64,000 bases of DNA from Haberlea rhodopensis (Eukaryota; Streptophyta; Magnoliopsida; Lamiales; Gesneriaceae), in contig CAJQUN010000958.1 of NCBI GenBank assembly GCA_907163345.1, positions 62,001-126,000 of the forward strand. The letters run 5' to 3'. Shown piece by piece: positions 46,969 to 58,168 of the stretch. The notes under the pieces are model-generated. The model was not told the DNA's origin. It ran no database searches and worked only from the letters and a program-made list of their open reading frames with translations. Each line of letters starts with the position of its first letter. Position 1 is the stretch's first letter. The translations under genes and the position numbers were made by a program.

Positions 46969-46982
46969 AATTCCCCCTTTTT
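46969..46982 (-). promoter_or_regulatory. Polypurine tract of the Sirevirus-type element
   Basis: The minus strand reads AAAAAGGGGGAATT directly before the 3' LTR, preceded by TTTTGTCATCATC, a combination typical of plant Sirevirus elements. Confidence 0.9.
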
Positions 46983-47178
46983 GATGATGACAAAACCTAG
47001 CTTCCAAGTCTTTTAAACCAGTCTGATAAGAACTCTGAAGCGTATACTTTCGGATCGATTACTTCTTCTTGTTCAAAATAAATGAACATTATTAAGTTGG
47101 ATCGATTAAGCCTTTTATTATTAAGCCTTTTATTATAGTTCAAAATAAATGAACAAGGACTTAATTGAAAGGGGATTT

Positions 47179-49797
47179 TTATTGATCACCAAAAATCCTA
47201 AATACAGACAGTCTGATAATTCTATTTCCTAGAAGACTGAGACTGATGCGGCCTGAAGTCTTTTTTCTTTTCCCCTTTTTGTCAGCAGCAATCTCTTGGA
47301 CTACAACTTGTGCTAGCTGAGCGCTGATAGCGTCAAGACGAACGTCTTGAGCGCGGAGGGAATTGGCAACAGATGCTCGGACTTCAGTGGCCAGCTCGAT
47401 CTGCTCTTTTCTCAAACTGTTTTTATAAGTGGCTTGCTGAGAAAACAAATCGTTCAGTCCTCGCTGAAGACTGGTTATACTGGCTGTCATCTTCTCTTTG
47501 AATGAATCAAAGTCCAAAGCTGTAAGCCTCTGACCTTGATGAACTTCTAGAACACGTTGAGAGAGTGACATGCAGTTGTCAGAGAGGTGCTGAAGAGTCC
47601 TTGCCAGAAATGGAGGTGCATCAGATAGCCGGCTGGGAGAGTGATCTGATGATGACAGTGCAGGATCATCTTCTTCAGCAATCGGCATAATGGAAGATAT
47701 GGCAGCTTGATGACTTTCGGATCGGATCAGGGTGACCAAATCCGAAGAAAATTCTTGAATGAAGGCCAGATCTTCATCTGAGTGTCCCGGAGGAGTGCTG
47801 GGTCTGGAAGGCTCCTCAAGTTGTAGAGCTGCAACAACAGTGGATACCACCAGATCCGGATCGACGAACTCTGGTGCGCCAACTGGTGCAAGTTCTGCGG
47901 TTGGACTGATTTGAACGTGGGAGTCTGACGATCCCAAAGGAATAGATGTTGTTGGAGAGTCCAACAACACGTTCAATGGTTCATCATCGGTAGCAGACGG
48001 AGCATTAGGCAATGGCTGCTCCGCTGTCTGATCTGCTACTGGTTCTGCAGTTTGTGCTGCTGGCTGATCTTCAGTCTGGTCTGCTGCCCCAGAGGGAATA
48101 ACCTCAACGAAAGGTTCTGTCAGAGTCTTGCTTGCAGAGGGATGATCCGGGCTGGTTACTGGAGTGGATATGCTGATTTTCTGTCGTTGAAATCGGACAG
48201 CTAAGTGGAGAGCATGAATATCCATCTCTAATTGAGCAATAACAGCCCCATCATCTCTGGCAGTTGGAGCATTCGGATCGAAGTTCTCTTTCTTAGCAGC
48301 TAGGAGCAGAGTGGCCAGTCTGAATCTTTGAATTGCCGTAAATAGCTCTTTGCGCTGCACGGCAAGCCGAACATCATCGGTCTCTGTCCCCTTCAGAACT
48401 TCCTCTTCCATCTTCTTCAGTCTGCTCAACTTTCCGAAGAACATCTCAATGTGGTTGATAGTCCGGTACTGGACGTATTCATCAAAGACCACAATGAGTG
48501 CCTTCACCTTCTCATCAACATCCTCCATATCAATGTCGATGGCTGTCTGCGCTGCAGATTTGGGTTTAGAGGAGATTGGTTCGGAGAGAATGGCTTTGCC
48601 CTTGCCTGTGGAAGATGGAGATTTAATCCCTGATTGGGTATAGTCTCCCAACTCAGCGATAACAATCCCTTTGACCACAGGGATGGCAGAAGGGACTCGG
48701 ATGGTTACTTTGGGTGCAGTGGTTGAAATTTGGGTTGTAGGCAATATGGGTAAGGCTTTTGGTTTGGTAATCTGGGTTCTTGGCTTCTTGGGAAGTGGCT
48801 TGGTTGGTGGCGAGGGAGCAGACTGAGTTTCTTCAGAATCAGTCTGGATGGTTAGCTTTCGCTTGACCCGAGGTTTGCGCGCAACAGCTTGTTCTTCGCC
48901 CTTCTCAATCTTGACTGCAGCCAGAGTAGTAGGAGTAGGCGGAGCACTCTTGGACTTCAGCAGGGCGAGCCCTTTGGAGTTTAGAATCTTGAAGGGAATG
49001 GGAGAGGACTGCTTTCCCAGCTCGATGTCTAAGGACTCCAGTAGCTTGCTGAGAGGAACAGCAAAGCATACGGCCTGTTTTGATGCAATCACTGTTTCCA
49101 TCAGAACTCCAAAAAGAATCACGGACCAGTTCATCTTCTGTCCGGATACAATAGCCGCCATAGCCCTGAACTTCTCTGCGGTTACAGCGTCAAAACTTCA
49201 TGCTTTGCCCAAAAGAGGCTTGCCAACGATTTCGCACAGCACCTGGAAATGAAAACGCATTTCCTTCTTCTTAAACGAGGGTTGCAGGCGGTGGCCAAAA
49301 ATAGAAATCTTCCCTTGAAGAGCTGAGAGTGACGCTTGAGGAATCTGTCCAAACTCTGTCAGTCCGGAATTGGGGAGGCCAAAGGTCTTGGCCAGCGTCA
49401 TCGGCGAGATCTCAAATGATTTGCCCTTGACAGAGGTGGATATTGATGTCTTCTGGGAGACGGCATTGGCGAATAGTTCGCGGATTTCAGATTCATAAAC
49501 AACTGTGCCGCACTCCAGAAAGTTCCTCAAGCCAGATGATTCCAAAGCTCGGAAGATGGACACTATCTCTGCATCTTCTGCCCTGTAAATGTCATTAAAC
49601 TCAACGGAGAGAGAGTTGTGAGTAATGGTAGCCAGTGGAATGAAGGTAAAAGAGTGCGAAGATTTAGGAGAGTGAGAGAATAAGAAAGCAGATAGTGGTA
49701 AATTGTAAAAAGTAAAAGAAGATGAAATGTTCAGCCCGCTAAATAGGAGAGAGAAGACACGTGTCTTTATCTCAATGACTGATAAAAAGAAATTCAA
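47179..49797 (-). pseudogene. Extra ORF downstream of pol (env-like position), one in-frame stop
   Basis: Two open stretches, 49198-49797 (199 codons) and 47179-49161 (660 codons), lie in the same frame. A single TGA at 49198-49200 separates them, probably a CpG transition of an Arg codon. Together they span 872 codons. The N-terminal third is globular with hydrophobic runs. The middle (about residues 280-650 of the whole) is rich in Pro, Ser, Thr, Ala and acidic residues. The C-terminal part (about 720-850) has the Leu/Ala/Gln heptad look of a coiled coil and ends in a basic KKGKRKK patch. The position after RNase H on the same strand matches the env-like gene of Sireviruses. I see no convincing signal peptide or transmembrane anchor, so an envelope role is doubtful. 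The N-terminal part may match the 'putative plant transposon protein' family. Confidence 0.7.
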
Positions 49798-50020
49798 AAT
49801 AAACGGTCAGGATAACAGATAGATAAGGCGGTTAAAATACGATCAGTCCGGGCTGTTTTTGTTAAAAAAAAATTTATTGACCAGACAGATCATAGGATAA
49901 CATCAGATTGACATGGATCGGTCTGAAAGTTCGGACCGGTCTGTGTCTTTCTGAACATTGTATTATCGATCTGTGGCAACAAAAATCTTTAAGAGCGAAA
50001 GTAAAAGAACATCTAAACTA

Positions 50021-51280
50021 TTAAGATAAGTCAATTAAACCAAGAATTTGACGGAAATAATTAAACTTAGCCTCTGGGAGCGGTTTGGTGAAGATGTCTG
50101 CTGCTTGCTGCTCTGTTGAGATGTGCTCGATCCGAATTTCCTTTTTGCCAACATGATCTCGAATAAAATGATGTCGTATATCAATATGCTTTGTTCGAGA
50201 GTGCATAACTGGATTATACGTTATAGCGATTGCACTTGTGTTGTCGCAAAATATCGGAGAGTCAACAGTTTGGATGCCATAGTCTTTGAGCTGGTGTTGA
50301 ATCCAGAGCATTTGAGCGCAACAGCTTCCAGCGGCTAGATACTCTGCTTCAGCTGTAGATGTGGCAATCGATGTCTGCTTTTTACTGAACCAAGAGATCA
50401 ATCTTTCACCTAGAAATTGACATGTTCCACTGGTGCTTTTACGATCAATCTTACACCCAGCGTAGTCTGCGTCTGAATATCCGATCAAGCTGAAGTTTGA
50501 ATCTTTGGAGTACCAAAGACCAACGTTCTGAGATCCTTTTAAGTATTTCAGAATACGCTTGGCAGCAATAAAATGTGATTGCTTTGGTTCTGACTGAAAT
50601 CTGGCGCACATACAGACTGAGAACATAATATCAGGCCGGCTCGCTGTAAGATACAATAGCGATCCGATTAGTCCTCTATACATGGTTACTTCAACTGCCG
50701 TTCCCCCTTCGTCTTTGTCTAACTTGATTGTTGGACTCATTGGAGTTGATGCAGTTGAACATGTTTCCATTCCAAATCTCTTGAGGAGCTCTTTGGTATA
50801 CTTGGTCTGGTTGATGAAAATACCATTGTTGAGCTGTTTTACTTGGAGACCCAAAAAGAATGAAAGTTCTCCCATCACGCTCATCTCAAACTGTCCCTGC
50901 ATTAACTTAGAAAATTTCTCGCACAATTTGGGGTTAGTTGACCCAAAGATTATGTCATCAACATAAATCTGAACTAATAGGGTATGTTCCCCCTTAATAA
51001 ATTTAAAGAGAGTTTTATCTACTGAGCCGATCTGAAAATCATGGTTCAGCAGAAATTGAGATAGAGTGTCATACCAGGCTCTTGGAGCTTGTTTCAGACC
51101 ATACACTGCTTTATTCAGTAGATACACATGATTGGGATACAAATGGTTCTGAAATTCAGGTGGTTGCTCAATGTAGACTTCTTCCTGAAGCTTTCCATTA
51201 AGAAAAGCGCTCTTGTCGTCCATCTGATATACTTTGAAGTCTTTAAAGGCAGCATATGCAAGAAAGATTCGGATAGCTTC
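50021..51280 (-). pseudogene. Sirevirus reverse transcriptase C-terminal part and RNase H
   Basis: The open frame (extending to 51355 only by reading into solo LTR D) has SAFLNGKLQEEVYIEQPPEF, YVDDIIFGSTN with the catalytic Asp pair, the connection domain FLGLQVKQLNNG, and RNase H motifs GYSDADYAGC, TSTAEAEYLAAG, IFCDNTSAI and ADIFTKPLP. It stops at 50021, leaving about 220 bp before the extra ORF. Solo LTR D separates it from the rest of the reverse transcriptase. Confidence 0.92.
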
Positions 51281-53115
51281 TGTGGGGTCCTCGTTACTTA
51301 ATTCATTATGTATCCAGTTAACATACATATGTGAGTCTGAATTAAGTAAGAACATACACTGGTTTAGAGTATTTTACTAGTTAAGTTGTTACAGTACCAA
51401 ATTCTGAGTATAAACACCAACTTGATTTGTTTTCTACATATACATTACATGTAAAATTAACAACCTAAGCCAGTACAACTCCTATGCAGTGGTTCACCTC
51501 GCAGCGGAATAAGACTCATGATTCCCACGTCTATGCAATCCTACAGAAACATTCACAAAACGTGAGTATAGATAAACAACTATCTCAGTGCAATATCAAA
51601 ACACAATATCAATAACAATGATAAAGCACAATAAATCATCTCATGTGAATGTTCTGTCTCATGCATCTACAAATGCACCATGTCATGACATGTCTCAACA
51701 CATACCCTATTATCACGAGACTAAAATGATATGCCTATTCAGCTCAATATGTCAGTGGAACCACCTCACATCTTCATATTAGCAGCACATATCATAGTAC
51801 CGTCCTCAAATGATAATAGCCATAGCATATACCCAAAAACCGGCATATATCGCTATATAGCATAACCGAGCATATACCCAAACCAGGCGTATATCTCTCT
51901 GTCACATAACCGAGCATATATCCAAACCAGGCATATATCTCTATGTCACATAACCGAGCATATATCCAAACCAGGCATATATCTCAAATACATAACCGAG
52001 CATATACCCAAACCAGGCGTATATCTCACATACATATGATATCCATGAATGTACAGGCATATGATACTACCAATCATATGATAACAACATAACACAATTC
52101 ATATGATATCAATCTCATAACATCATCACACAATATCTATACTCCGTACGTCAACACGTACCTGTACTGCGACACAAACGAGATAAATTAGGCGTCACTG
52201 GCTAAGTGCCTCGTTGTCCTGTCCCCTGAGATGATGCTACAACAATGCCAAAAATATATCATGTTATCATAGGCATTAAAATCAAATTCTACAAAAATAT
52301 AACATTTTTCAATATTTTGGCACTGGCGATCGATCGCTATCAACACCGATCGATCGCCAAAACTCTCTGTCCCCTCGCGATCGATCGCAACAACTTGGCG
52401 ATTTTCAAGCTTATCTCCATGGTTCTTCTCCTATACCTCATATTGAACCATTTCAACATGTTTCTTGCAATCCCTAGGAACATATTAACATGTTTCTAAC
52501 ATCATAGATTCCAATTCAAAGCATAGAAACATGATATGATTCTTCACTTGAATACTTGAATTTTCATTTCACATATATAACACCAATGACATATTTCAAG
52601 TGTAAAGCTAAGAATTCCTTACCAAGATGGTACACTTTCACTTCACACACCTTCCTAACTCAAGTCACAAGTCAATCCCAAGCTCAAACCACCAAAAACT
52701 TGAAAGAGAGGAAGAGGAGCTTGGTAGAGATTTGTAGGTGTAAAATGGTGTATTATGTGATTCCACCTCCCTAATCCACTTGATATAGATCCTTAGTTCC
52801 CTAATTCACTTGCTATCATGTCATTTAAAGGTAATTACATGTACATGTAAATAAAATCCAAATTCAAATTCACATGCTAATGCAACATTAATGAAAGGCA
52901 AAGGCATATGAAATTCATATCAAATGCATACTATAATTCAAATCATTTCTTTGCACTACATTTTGTACATCATGTTTCATTCCTTGCCATACATCATTTC
53001 ATACATGTATTTCTTCATTATTGGTTCCACCCGTACCCCTCATTAACATACCACCATTTGATATAATTACATCATAATCATATCATACGTGTATACAACA
53101 AATCGAGGCATGACA
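51281..53115 (-). mobile_element. Solo LTR D, inserted in the Sirevirus reverse transcriptase
   Basis: 1835 bp, TGTGGGGTCCTC...GAGGCATGACA on the plus strand, flanked by GCTTC on both sides (51276-51280, 53116-53120). The reverse transcriptase reading resumes on either side. It has the family signature: GCGATCGATCGC at 52326 and 52377 with a partial copy at 52347, and GTACGT/ACGTAC at 52146-52161. A minisatellite of about 44-58 bp (CATAACCGAGCATATACCCA, then AACCAGGCGTATATCTC) lies at about 51840-52025. No second LTR. It is younger than its host element. Confidence 0.9.
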
Positions 53116-54025
53116 GCTTCAAGTCTGGCGACTGGTGCAAATGACCATCGAAGTCGATTCCTTCTTCTTGTCTGAATCCTTGTGCCACCAGTCTGGCTTT
53201 GTTTCTAACCACAGTTCCATTTGCGTCCAGCTTATTTCTGAAGACCCATCTGGTTCCAATAACAGGCAGATCGCTTGGTCTGGGGGTTAGACTCCAAACT
53301 TGATTTTGTTCGAATTGATTTAGCTCTTCTTGCATGGCCTTAATCCAGTTGAAATCAGTCAACGCTTCATCGATCTTCTTAGGTTCCAGAGTTGAGATGA
53401 AAGCATCATGTGTGAATTCATCCATCATCTGTCCTCTGGTTCTGATCGGTGCAGAGAGACTACCAATCACTAGATTAGGTGGATGCTTCTTAGTCCATCG
53501 ATAGCTTGACTCTGGATTGTCTGGTCCGGTCGGATGAGTAGTAGCAGCATGATCAGCATCTGCTTTAACATTTGAGTGAAGAACATCCGGATCAGCTCGA
53601 TCTGAAGAAGCTTCAATGCCTTGATCCGGTCTTTCTGGTACTTCTGGTTCTGGTGGATTGTCTCTTGACCTGTTAGCTACAATCTCATCATCACTGTTAG
53701 CTTCGAGATGGATATTTTCCATCTGATTTTGAATTGATTCTTTGTTGCCCTCAATACATAAAGATTCATCAAAAACCACATGAACAGATTCTTCTACAGT
53801 TAAGGTACGATTATTGAAAATTCTATAAGCTTTACTAGTTGATGAATATCCCAAGAATATTCCATTATCTGACTTAGCTTCAAATGCTGTAAGATGATTC
53901 TTACCATTGTTATGAACGAAGCATTTGCAGCCAAAAACATGAAAGTGAGAAATAGATGGTCTGTTACCAGTCCATATTTCATATGGAGCTTCTTGTTGAT
54001 CATAGACCGATTTTGAGTGTAGCAA
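53116..54025 (-). pseudogene. Sirevirus integrase C-terminus and reverse transcriptase N-terminus
   Basis: The open frame covers the end of integrase (HFHVFGCKCFVHNNGKN, GIFLGYSSTSKAYRIFN), an acidic linker and the start of reverse transcriptase (WVFRNKLDANGTVVRNKARL, then EEGIDFD). A one-base deletion near 53145 shifts the frame, and about 30 bases later solo LTR D begins. Confidence 0.9.
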
Positions 54026-55032
54026 GCAGTGTTTACAGCTTCTGCCCAGAACTTTTGCGAAATACCAGAATTAGCAAGCATTGTTCTTGCTGCTTCCTTG
54101 AGCGTTCTGTTTCTTCGTTCTGCAACTCCATTCTGTTGAGGAGTTCGAGCGGCTGAAAACTCATGCTTGATTCCATGATCTTCTAGAAAGGATTCAAGAT
54201 TCTGATTTGAAAATTCAGTGCCTTTGTCACTGCGAATCCTGTCTATGCTGGATGATTTCTCATTCTGAGTGCGTTTCAGCAGCTTGATCAACTTCGGACC
54301 GGTCTGATCTTTACTGCTAAAAAATATAGTCCATGTAAAGCGTGAGTAATCATCAATAACAACAAGAGTATACCTCATTCCCCCTAAACTTGTTATTGGT
54401 ATAGGACCAAACAAGTCTATATGCAGTAGTTCTAAACAACGGGAGGAGGATTTGGCATTCTTTTTTTTGAAGGATGATCTGATCTGTTTGCCCATTTGGC
54501 AAGCTTCGCAGATCTTATCCTTAGCAAAATCGATCTTGGGCAGACCGATAACTAAATCATGTTTACACAGGCTAGAGATAGTCTTAAAATTGATATGATT
54601 CAAGCGTTTATGCCATAGCCAGTGTTTATTATCATTGTTAGCGATGAAGCAAGTATGATTATCAGGTTGAACATGATTCCAATTAATCTTATACGTATTT
54701 CCATTCCTGATTCCTACAAGCATGGTTATACCGTCTGATGATTTAACAGTGCAAGTGTGTTTGTGAAATTCTACAGCATAACCATTATCACAGAGTTGAC
54801 TTATACTAATCAGATTATAGCACAGATTTTCAACTAACAGCACATCATTGATAATAATGTTACCATGGACAATCTTACCCTTGCCCACGGTCTTACCCTT
54901 TGAGTTATCTCCGAAGATGATCTTGGGTCCAGTACATTCTGTGACTTCAGACAGCAGCTCGATGTTTCCAGTCATGTGACGAGAACACCCACTGTCCAAA
55001 TACCAGTCTGATGCGAGTTTCTTCGGTACCTG
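53990..55032 (-). pseudogene. Sirevirus protease end and integrase core
   Basis: Contains the aspartic protease motif WYLDSGCSRHMTG, the integrase zinc-binding residues (LWHKRLNHINF, then CEACQMGKQ) and the core triad in LHIDLFGPIP, SDKGTEFSN and TPQQNGVAERRNR. A frameshift near 53990-54010 disconnects it from the following part. Upstream a stop at 55065-55067 and a frame change precede the protease motif. Confidence 0.9.
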
Positions 55033-55064
55033 TCATCAAATATAATTATTGTTGGTACCCAATC

Positions 55065-57016
55065 CTATTTGGGTCCAGAACGGATTAGCCCTTTGGGAAC
55101 CCACACCTGTATCAGCTTCAATGGCTTGTGTGTGTAATGTGTGCTGTGTGCTGGTATGTTTCGATGTTGTGTGTGATAATGTGTGCGCTGTGGAAGCCTT
55201 TGATTCTCATAAGGTAGTCTATATCTTCGTTGAATCGGTTTTGAATTATAGTAATTGTATAGTCTTCCTTGCCTTCGATCTTGCACCCTTAGATTTGGTC
55301 TGAAAGACGCAAATCTTGCTGGTGCCTTTTCTTTGGCTTGGTCAACATAACCAATCCCTTTTCTCAGATTTTGATTCACGTAAGAGACTCCCGTTTGAAT
55401 TTTAGGTGCTTCAGTCTCATATACTGTGCTGGATTTAACAAATGTCATTTGTTTGACTTGGTTCTTTACCAGCAACAACTCAGATTCATCTTTGGTGCAT
55501 TCTTTGGTGTCAAAGCCTATGCCGGTGAAATCACCGACGTTTCTTTGAGCCTCTTGTAATTCTTCCAAGGATGTTCTGGATTTTGTCCATGTTTTGAATA
55601 TAGGAGAAAGCTTAGCATTTTGTGTGCTAATTCTCTTATTTTCTTCATGGAGCTGATCATAGGAGATTTTCAGCTTATTCAGCTCGATCTTTAGATTATT
55701 GCACTCACCCTGCTCAGAGCAGCTTGGTTTATTGTGCTCATCTATTTGATTACTGGCTTTAGCTTTATTTTCTCAAATGATTCAGCCAAGATCCTATAAT
55801 CATTAGCCATGTCTTGCAGTGCAGACATGAGCTCTTCTCGTGTAAATTCATTTGAGTCAAGATCATATACCTCGTCTGTCTGACTCATCTCTTCGTCTGC
55901 CATTAGACATTGAATATCTTCTTCGCTTTCGCTGGAAGAATATTCGGAGCTGTCTGAATCGGAGTCAGTCTGAGCCCATTTGCTGTTTCCTTCTTCAGCT
56001 ACTAGGACCTTTTGGGACTTTCCATGATTTTTGCGGTCTTTGTAGTGCTTCTTTTTCCTGTCATCGCGATGCTTCTCCTTCCGTTCTTCTTTCTTCGGTC
56101 TGGTGCAATCTGCAATGAAATGTCCGGTCTTACCACAATTGTAGCAAGCCTGATCATTAACATCATCGTCCTTTCTTGGCTTATAGTGATGAGAGGGTTT
56201 AAAGTTCCTCTTATTTTTAGACATGAATTTACCAAATTTCTTAATAAATAATGACATAGCATCATTACTTATCTGTTCAGCGGATCGGTCTGATATTGAG
56301 GCGGTCTGGTCTGGAATGGCTGCCAGGGCCTTGTTTGGTTGAGAGATGAATGGCTCTGCTTCACCTCTGCTTATTAGTTCAAACTCATAGGCCTTAAGAT
56401 CTGCAAACAGATCATGAAGTTCAACTTTGTTAAGATCTTTTGATTCCCTCATGGCAATGGTCTTAACATCCCATTCCTTTGGCAGAGCTCTCATAACTTT
56501 CAGAGCGATCTCTCTGTTAGAATATTCCTTCCCCAGACCATTCAGTTCATTTATGATGCCAGTGACTCTTTCATCAAACTCATTTAGAGTTTCTCCACTC
56601 TTCATCTTTATGCTCTCAAATCTTTGAAGAGCAACAGTTAACTTGTTTTCTTTGGTCTGGTCGTTGCCCTCACATAGCTGTGCTATCTTTTCCCAGATTT
56701 CTTTGGCAGTAGAGCACATTTTGATTTTGCTGAACATGTTCTTGTCTAATGTCTTGAACAAGATGTCTTTGGCAACATTATCGAGATTTGCTTTCTTTCT
56801 TTCCTCATTCGTCCAGAGGGATCTGTCCTTTTCTACCATTTGTGGTTCACCACCAGTAATGGCGACTGCTGTATTGACTTTCAGAATCTTCATTGGTCCA
56901 TCAGTGATGACGAACCACATATCGTCATCCTGAGCTGCCAGATGAGCTTGCATTCTGATTCTCCAGTCATCATAGTCTTCTTTTGAGAACATAGGAATTT
57001 TGTTGAATGATGCCAT
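55065..57016 (-). pseudogene. Sirevirus gag and gag-protease linker
   Basis: Gag starts at the Met codon at 57014-57016 (MASFNKIPMFSKEDYDDW). An open frame to 57064 exists, but it starts inside the PBS, so the inner Met is preferred. Gag features are RIRMQAHLAAQDDDMWFVI, the region around IWEKIAQLCEGND, and a single CCHC zinc knuckle CYNCGKTGHFIADC followed by a Lys/Arg-rich tail. One frameshift near 55755 ends the gag frame at 55742. The linker continues in another frame (Asn/Lys/Glu-rich, coiled) to a TAG at 55065-55067. Confidence 0.9.
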
Positions 57017-57051
57017 CAGCTCAAGTGTCTTTGTGCTGATTAAGATGACCT

Positions 57052-57063
57052 GCTCTGATACCA
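57052..57063 (-). promoter_or_regulatory. Primer binding site of the Sirevirus-type element
   Basis: The minus strand reads TGGTATCAGAGC two bases after the 5' LTR, complementary to initiator tRNA-Met. Confidence 0.95.
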
Positions 57064-57065
57064 CT

Positions 57066-58163
57066 TGTTAGGATCGGTCCGGAGTGTTTAGAGGGGGGGT
57101 GAATGAACACTCCTTGTAAAAATTAATCCCTTGTGATTTCTTTCGGATTAGTGAAAGACATCTGTTTCTTAATCAAGTCTTGTACAGAACAGACCACTGA
57201 AAGTATAAGTGCGGAACGGTCTGTTCTTGTATATGTAAGAACGGCTCGATGGCTAGTATGAAAGAACAAGTGCAGAAAGATAATACAAAGGATATGTTTC
57301 TGGAAGTTCGAAGGTGGTGTAATCCTTCTACGTCTCCCCTTCTTCCAATTAAGGAAGTTTTATACTAGAAGACTTTGATTTATACAATCCTGTTGTACAA
57401 ACCCGATTCAGCTGGATTTACCTCACTACCAGACTGAAACTCCTAGTCACTCGATCTGCTCAGACACTCTCTGTCTGACAGTTACAATATGTTTCTCACT
57501 TCTATTTTTCAACACAGAACACACAAGATGCGCACAGTGATCCTAAATGATCAAATGTTACAAAGTAATCGTGCTTAAGAATAATTTCAGCTCGAGAGCT
57601 TCTGAGCTTGTAAGCTTGTGCTGTTTTGCTTTCTTGTGCGTTTTTCAATTGATCAGCGAGAGTCTTGTATATTTCTTTTGTTGCATCCTTTTATAATTGT
57701 AAGTACCAACGACATTATTTCCCTTAATGTGCAACTTTGACTCTGCTTAAACTCTGAGTAAGCTACAGTCTTCTTCTTCAGGATACTTGCCGTTCTGGTT
57801 CATACTTTCGGCGACTGTCAGGTAGGCTCTTCTTTGTCTTCTTACCTTTTATGGCAATCTTCAGTCTTTGGTCCTTTGTAGCATTAATTACGACATTAAA
57901 TGCTACAATAAATAGCCGTTAATGATTCGGACTGAGGAGTCATTCTTTATGTATCCTTGACTGCTCTGATCTGATAAAGATTGAGATCGATCTGAAGCAT
58001 CGATTTAGTCAGTCTGAAATCCATCGATCCGGTCTGATGTGCTTTGTCATCTTATCAGCTTGATCTGTTTTGGGCGATCGATCTGGTCAGTCTGATTTCA
58101 CTCGATCCGGTCTGATATGTTTTGTCATCTTTAAAATCTCATCGATAAGGTCCGGAACTAACA
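57066..58163 (-). repeat. 5' LTR of the Sirevirus-type element
   Basis: 1098 bp, about 1.2% different from 45870-46968 by eye. Followed by the TGGGT target duplication at 58164-58168. Confidence 0.95.
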
Positions 58164-58168
58164 TGGGT

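Larger units (their letters stand above)
45870..58163 (-). mobile_element. Sirevirus-type Ty1/copia element with an extra 3' ORF
   Basis: A 12.3 kb element (10.5 kb without inserted solo LTR D). LTRs of 1099 and 1098 bp start TGTTAGG and end CTAACA. The 5-bp duplication TGGGT flanks it (45865-45869, 58164-58168). On the minus strand the order is 5' LTR, PBS for initiator tRNA-Met, gag, protease, integrase, reverse transcriptase, RNase H, a long extra ORF, polypurine tract, 3' LTR. The large LTRs, the polypurine tract following TTTTGTCATCATCAAA and the ORF after pol are Sirevirus traits. The LTRs differ at about 13 sites plus one indel by eye (about 1.2%). The coding part has several frameshifts and stops and is inactive. 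Confidence 0.94.
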
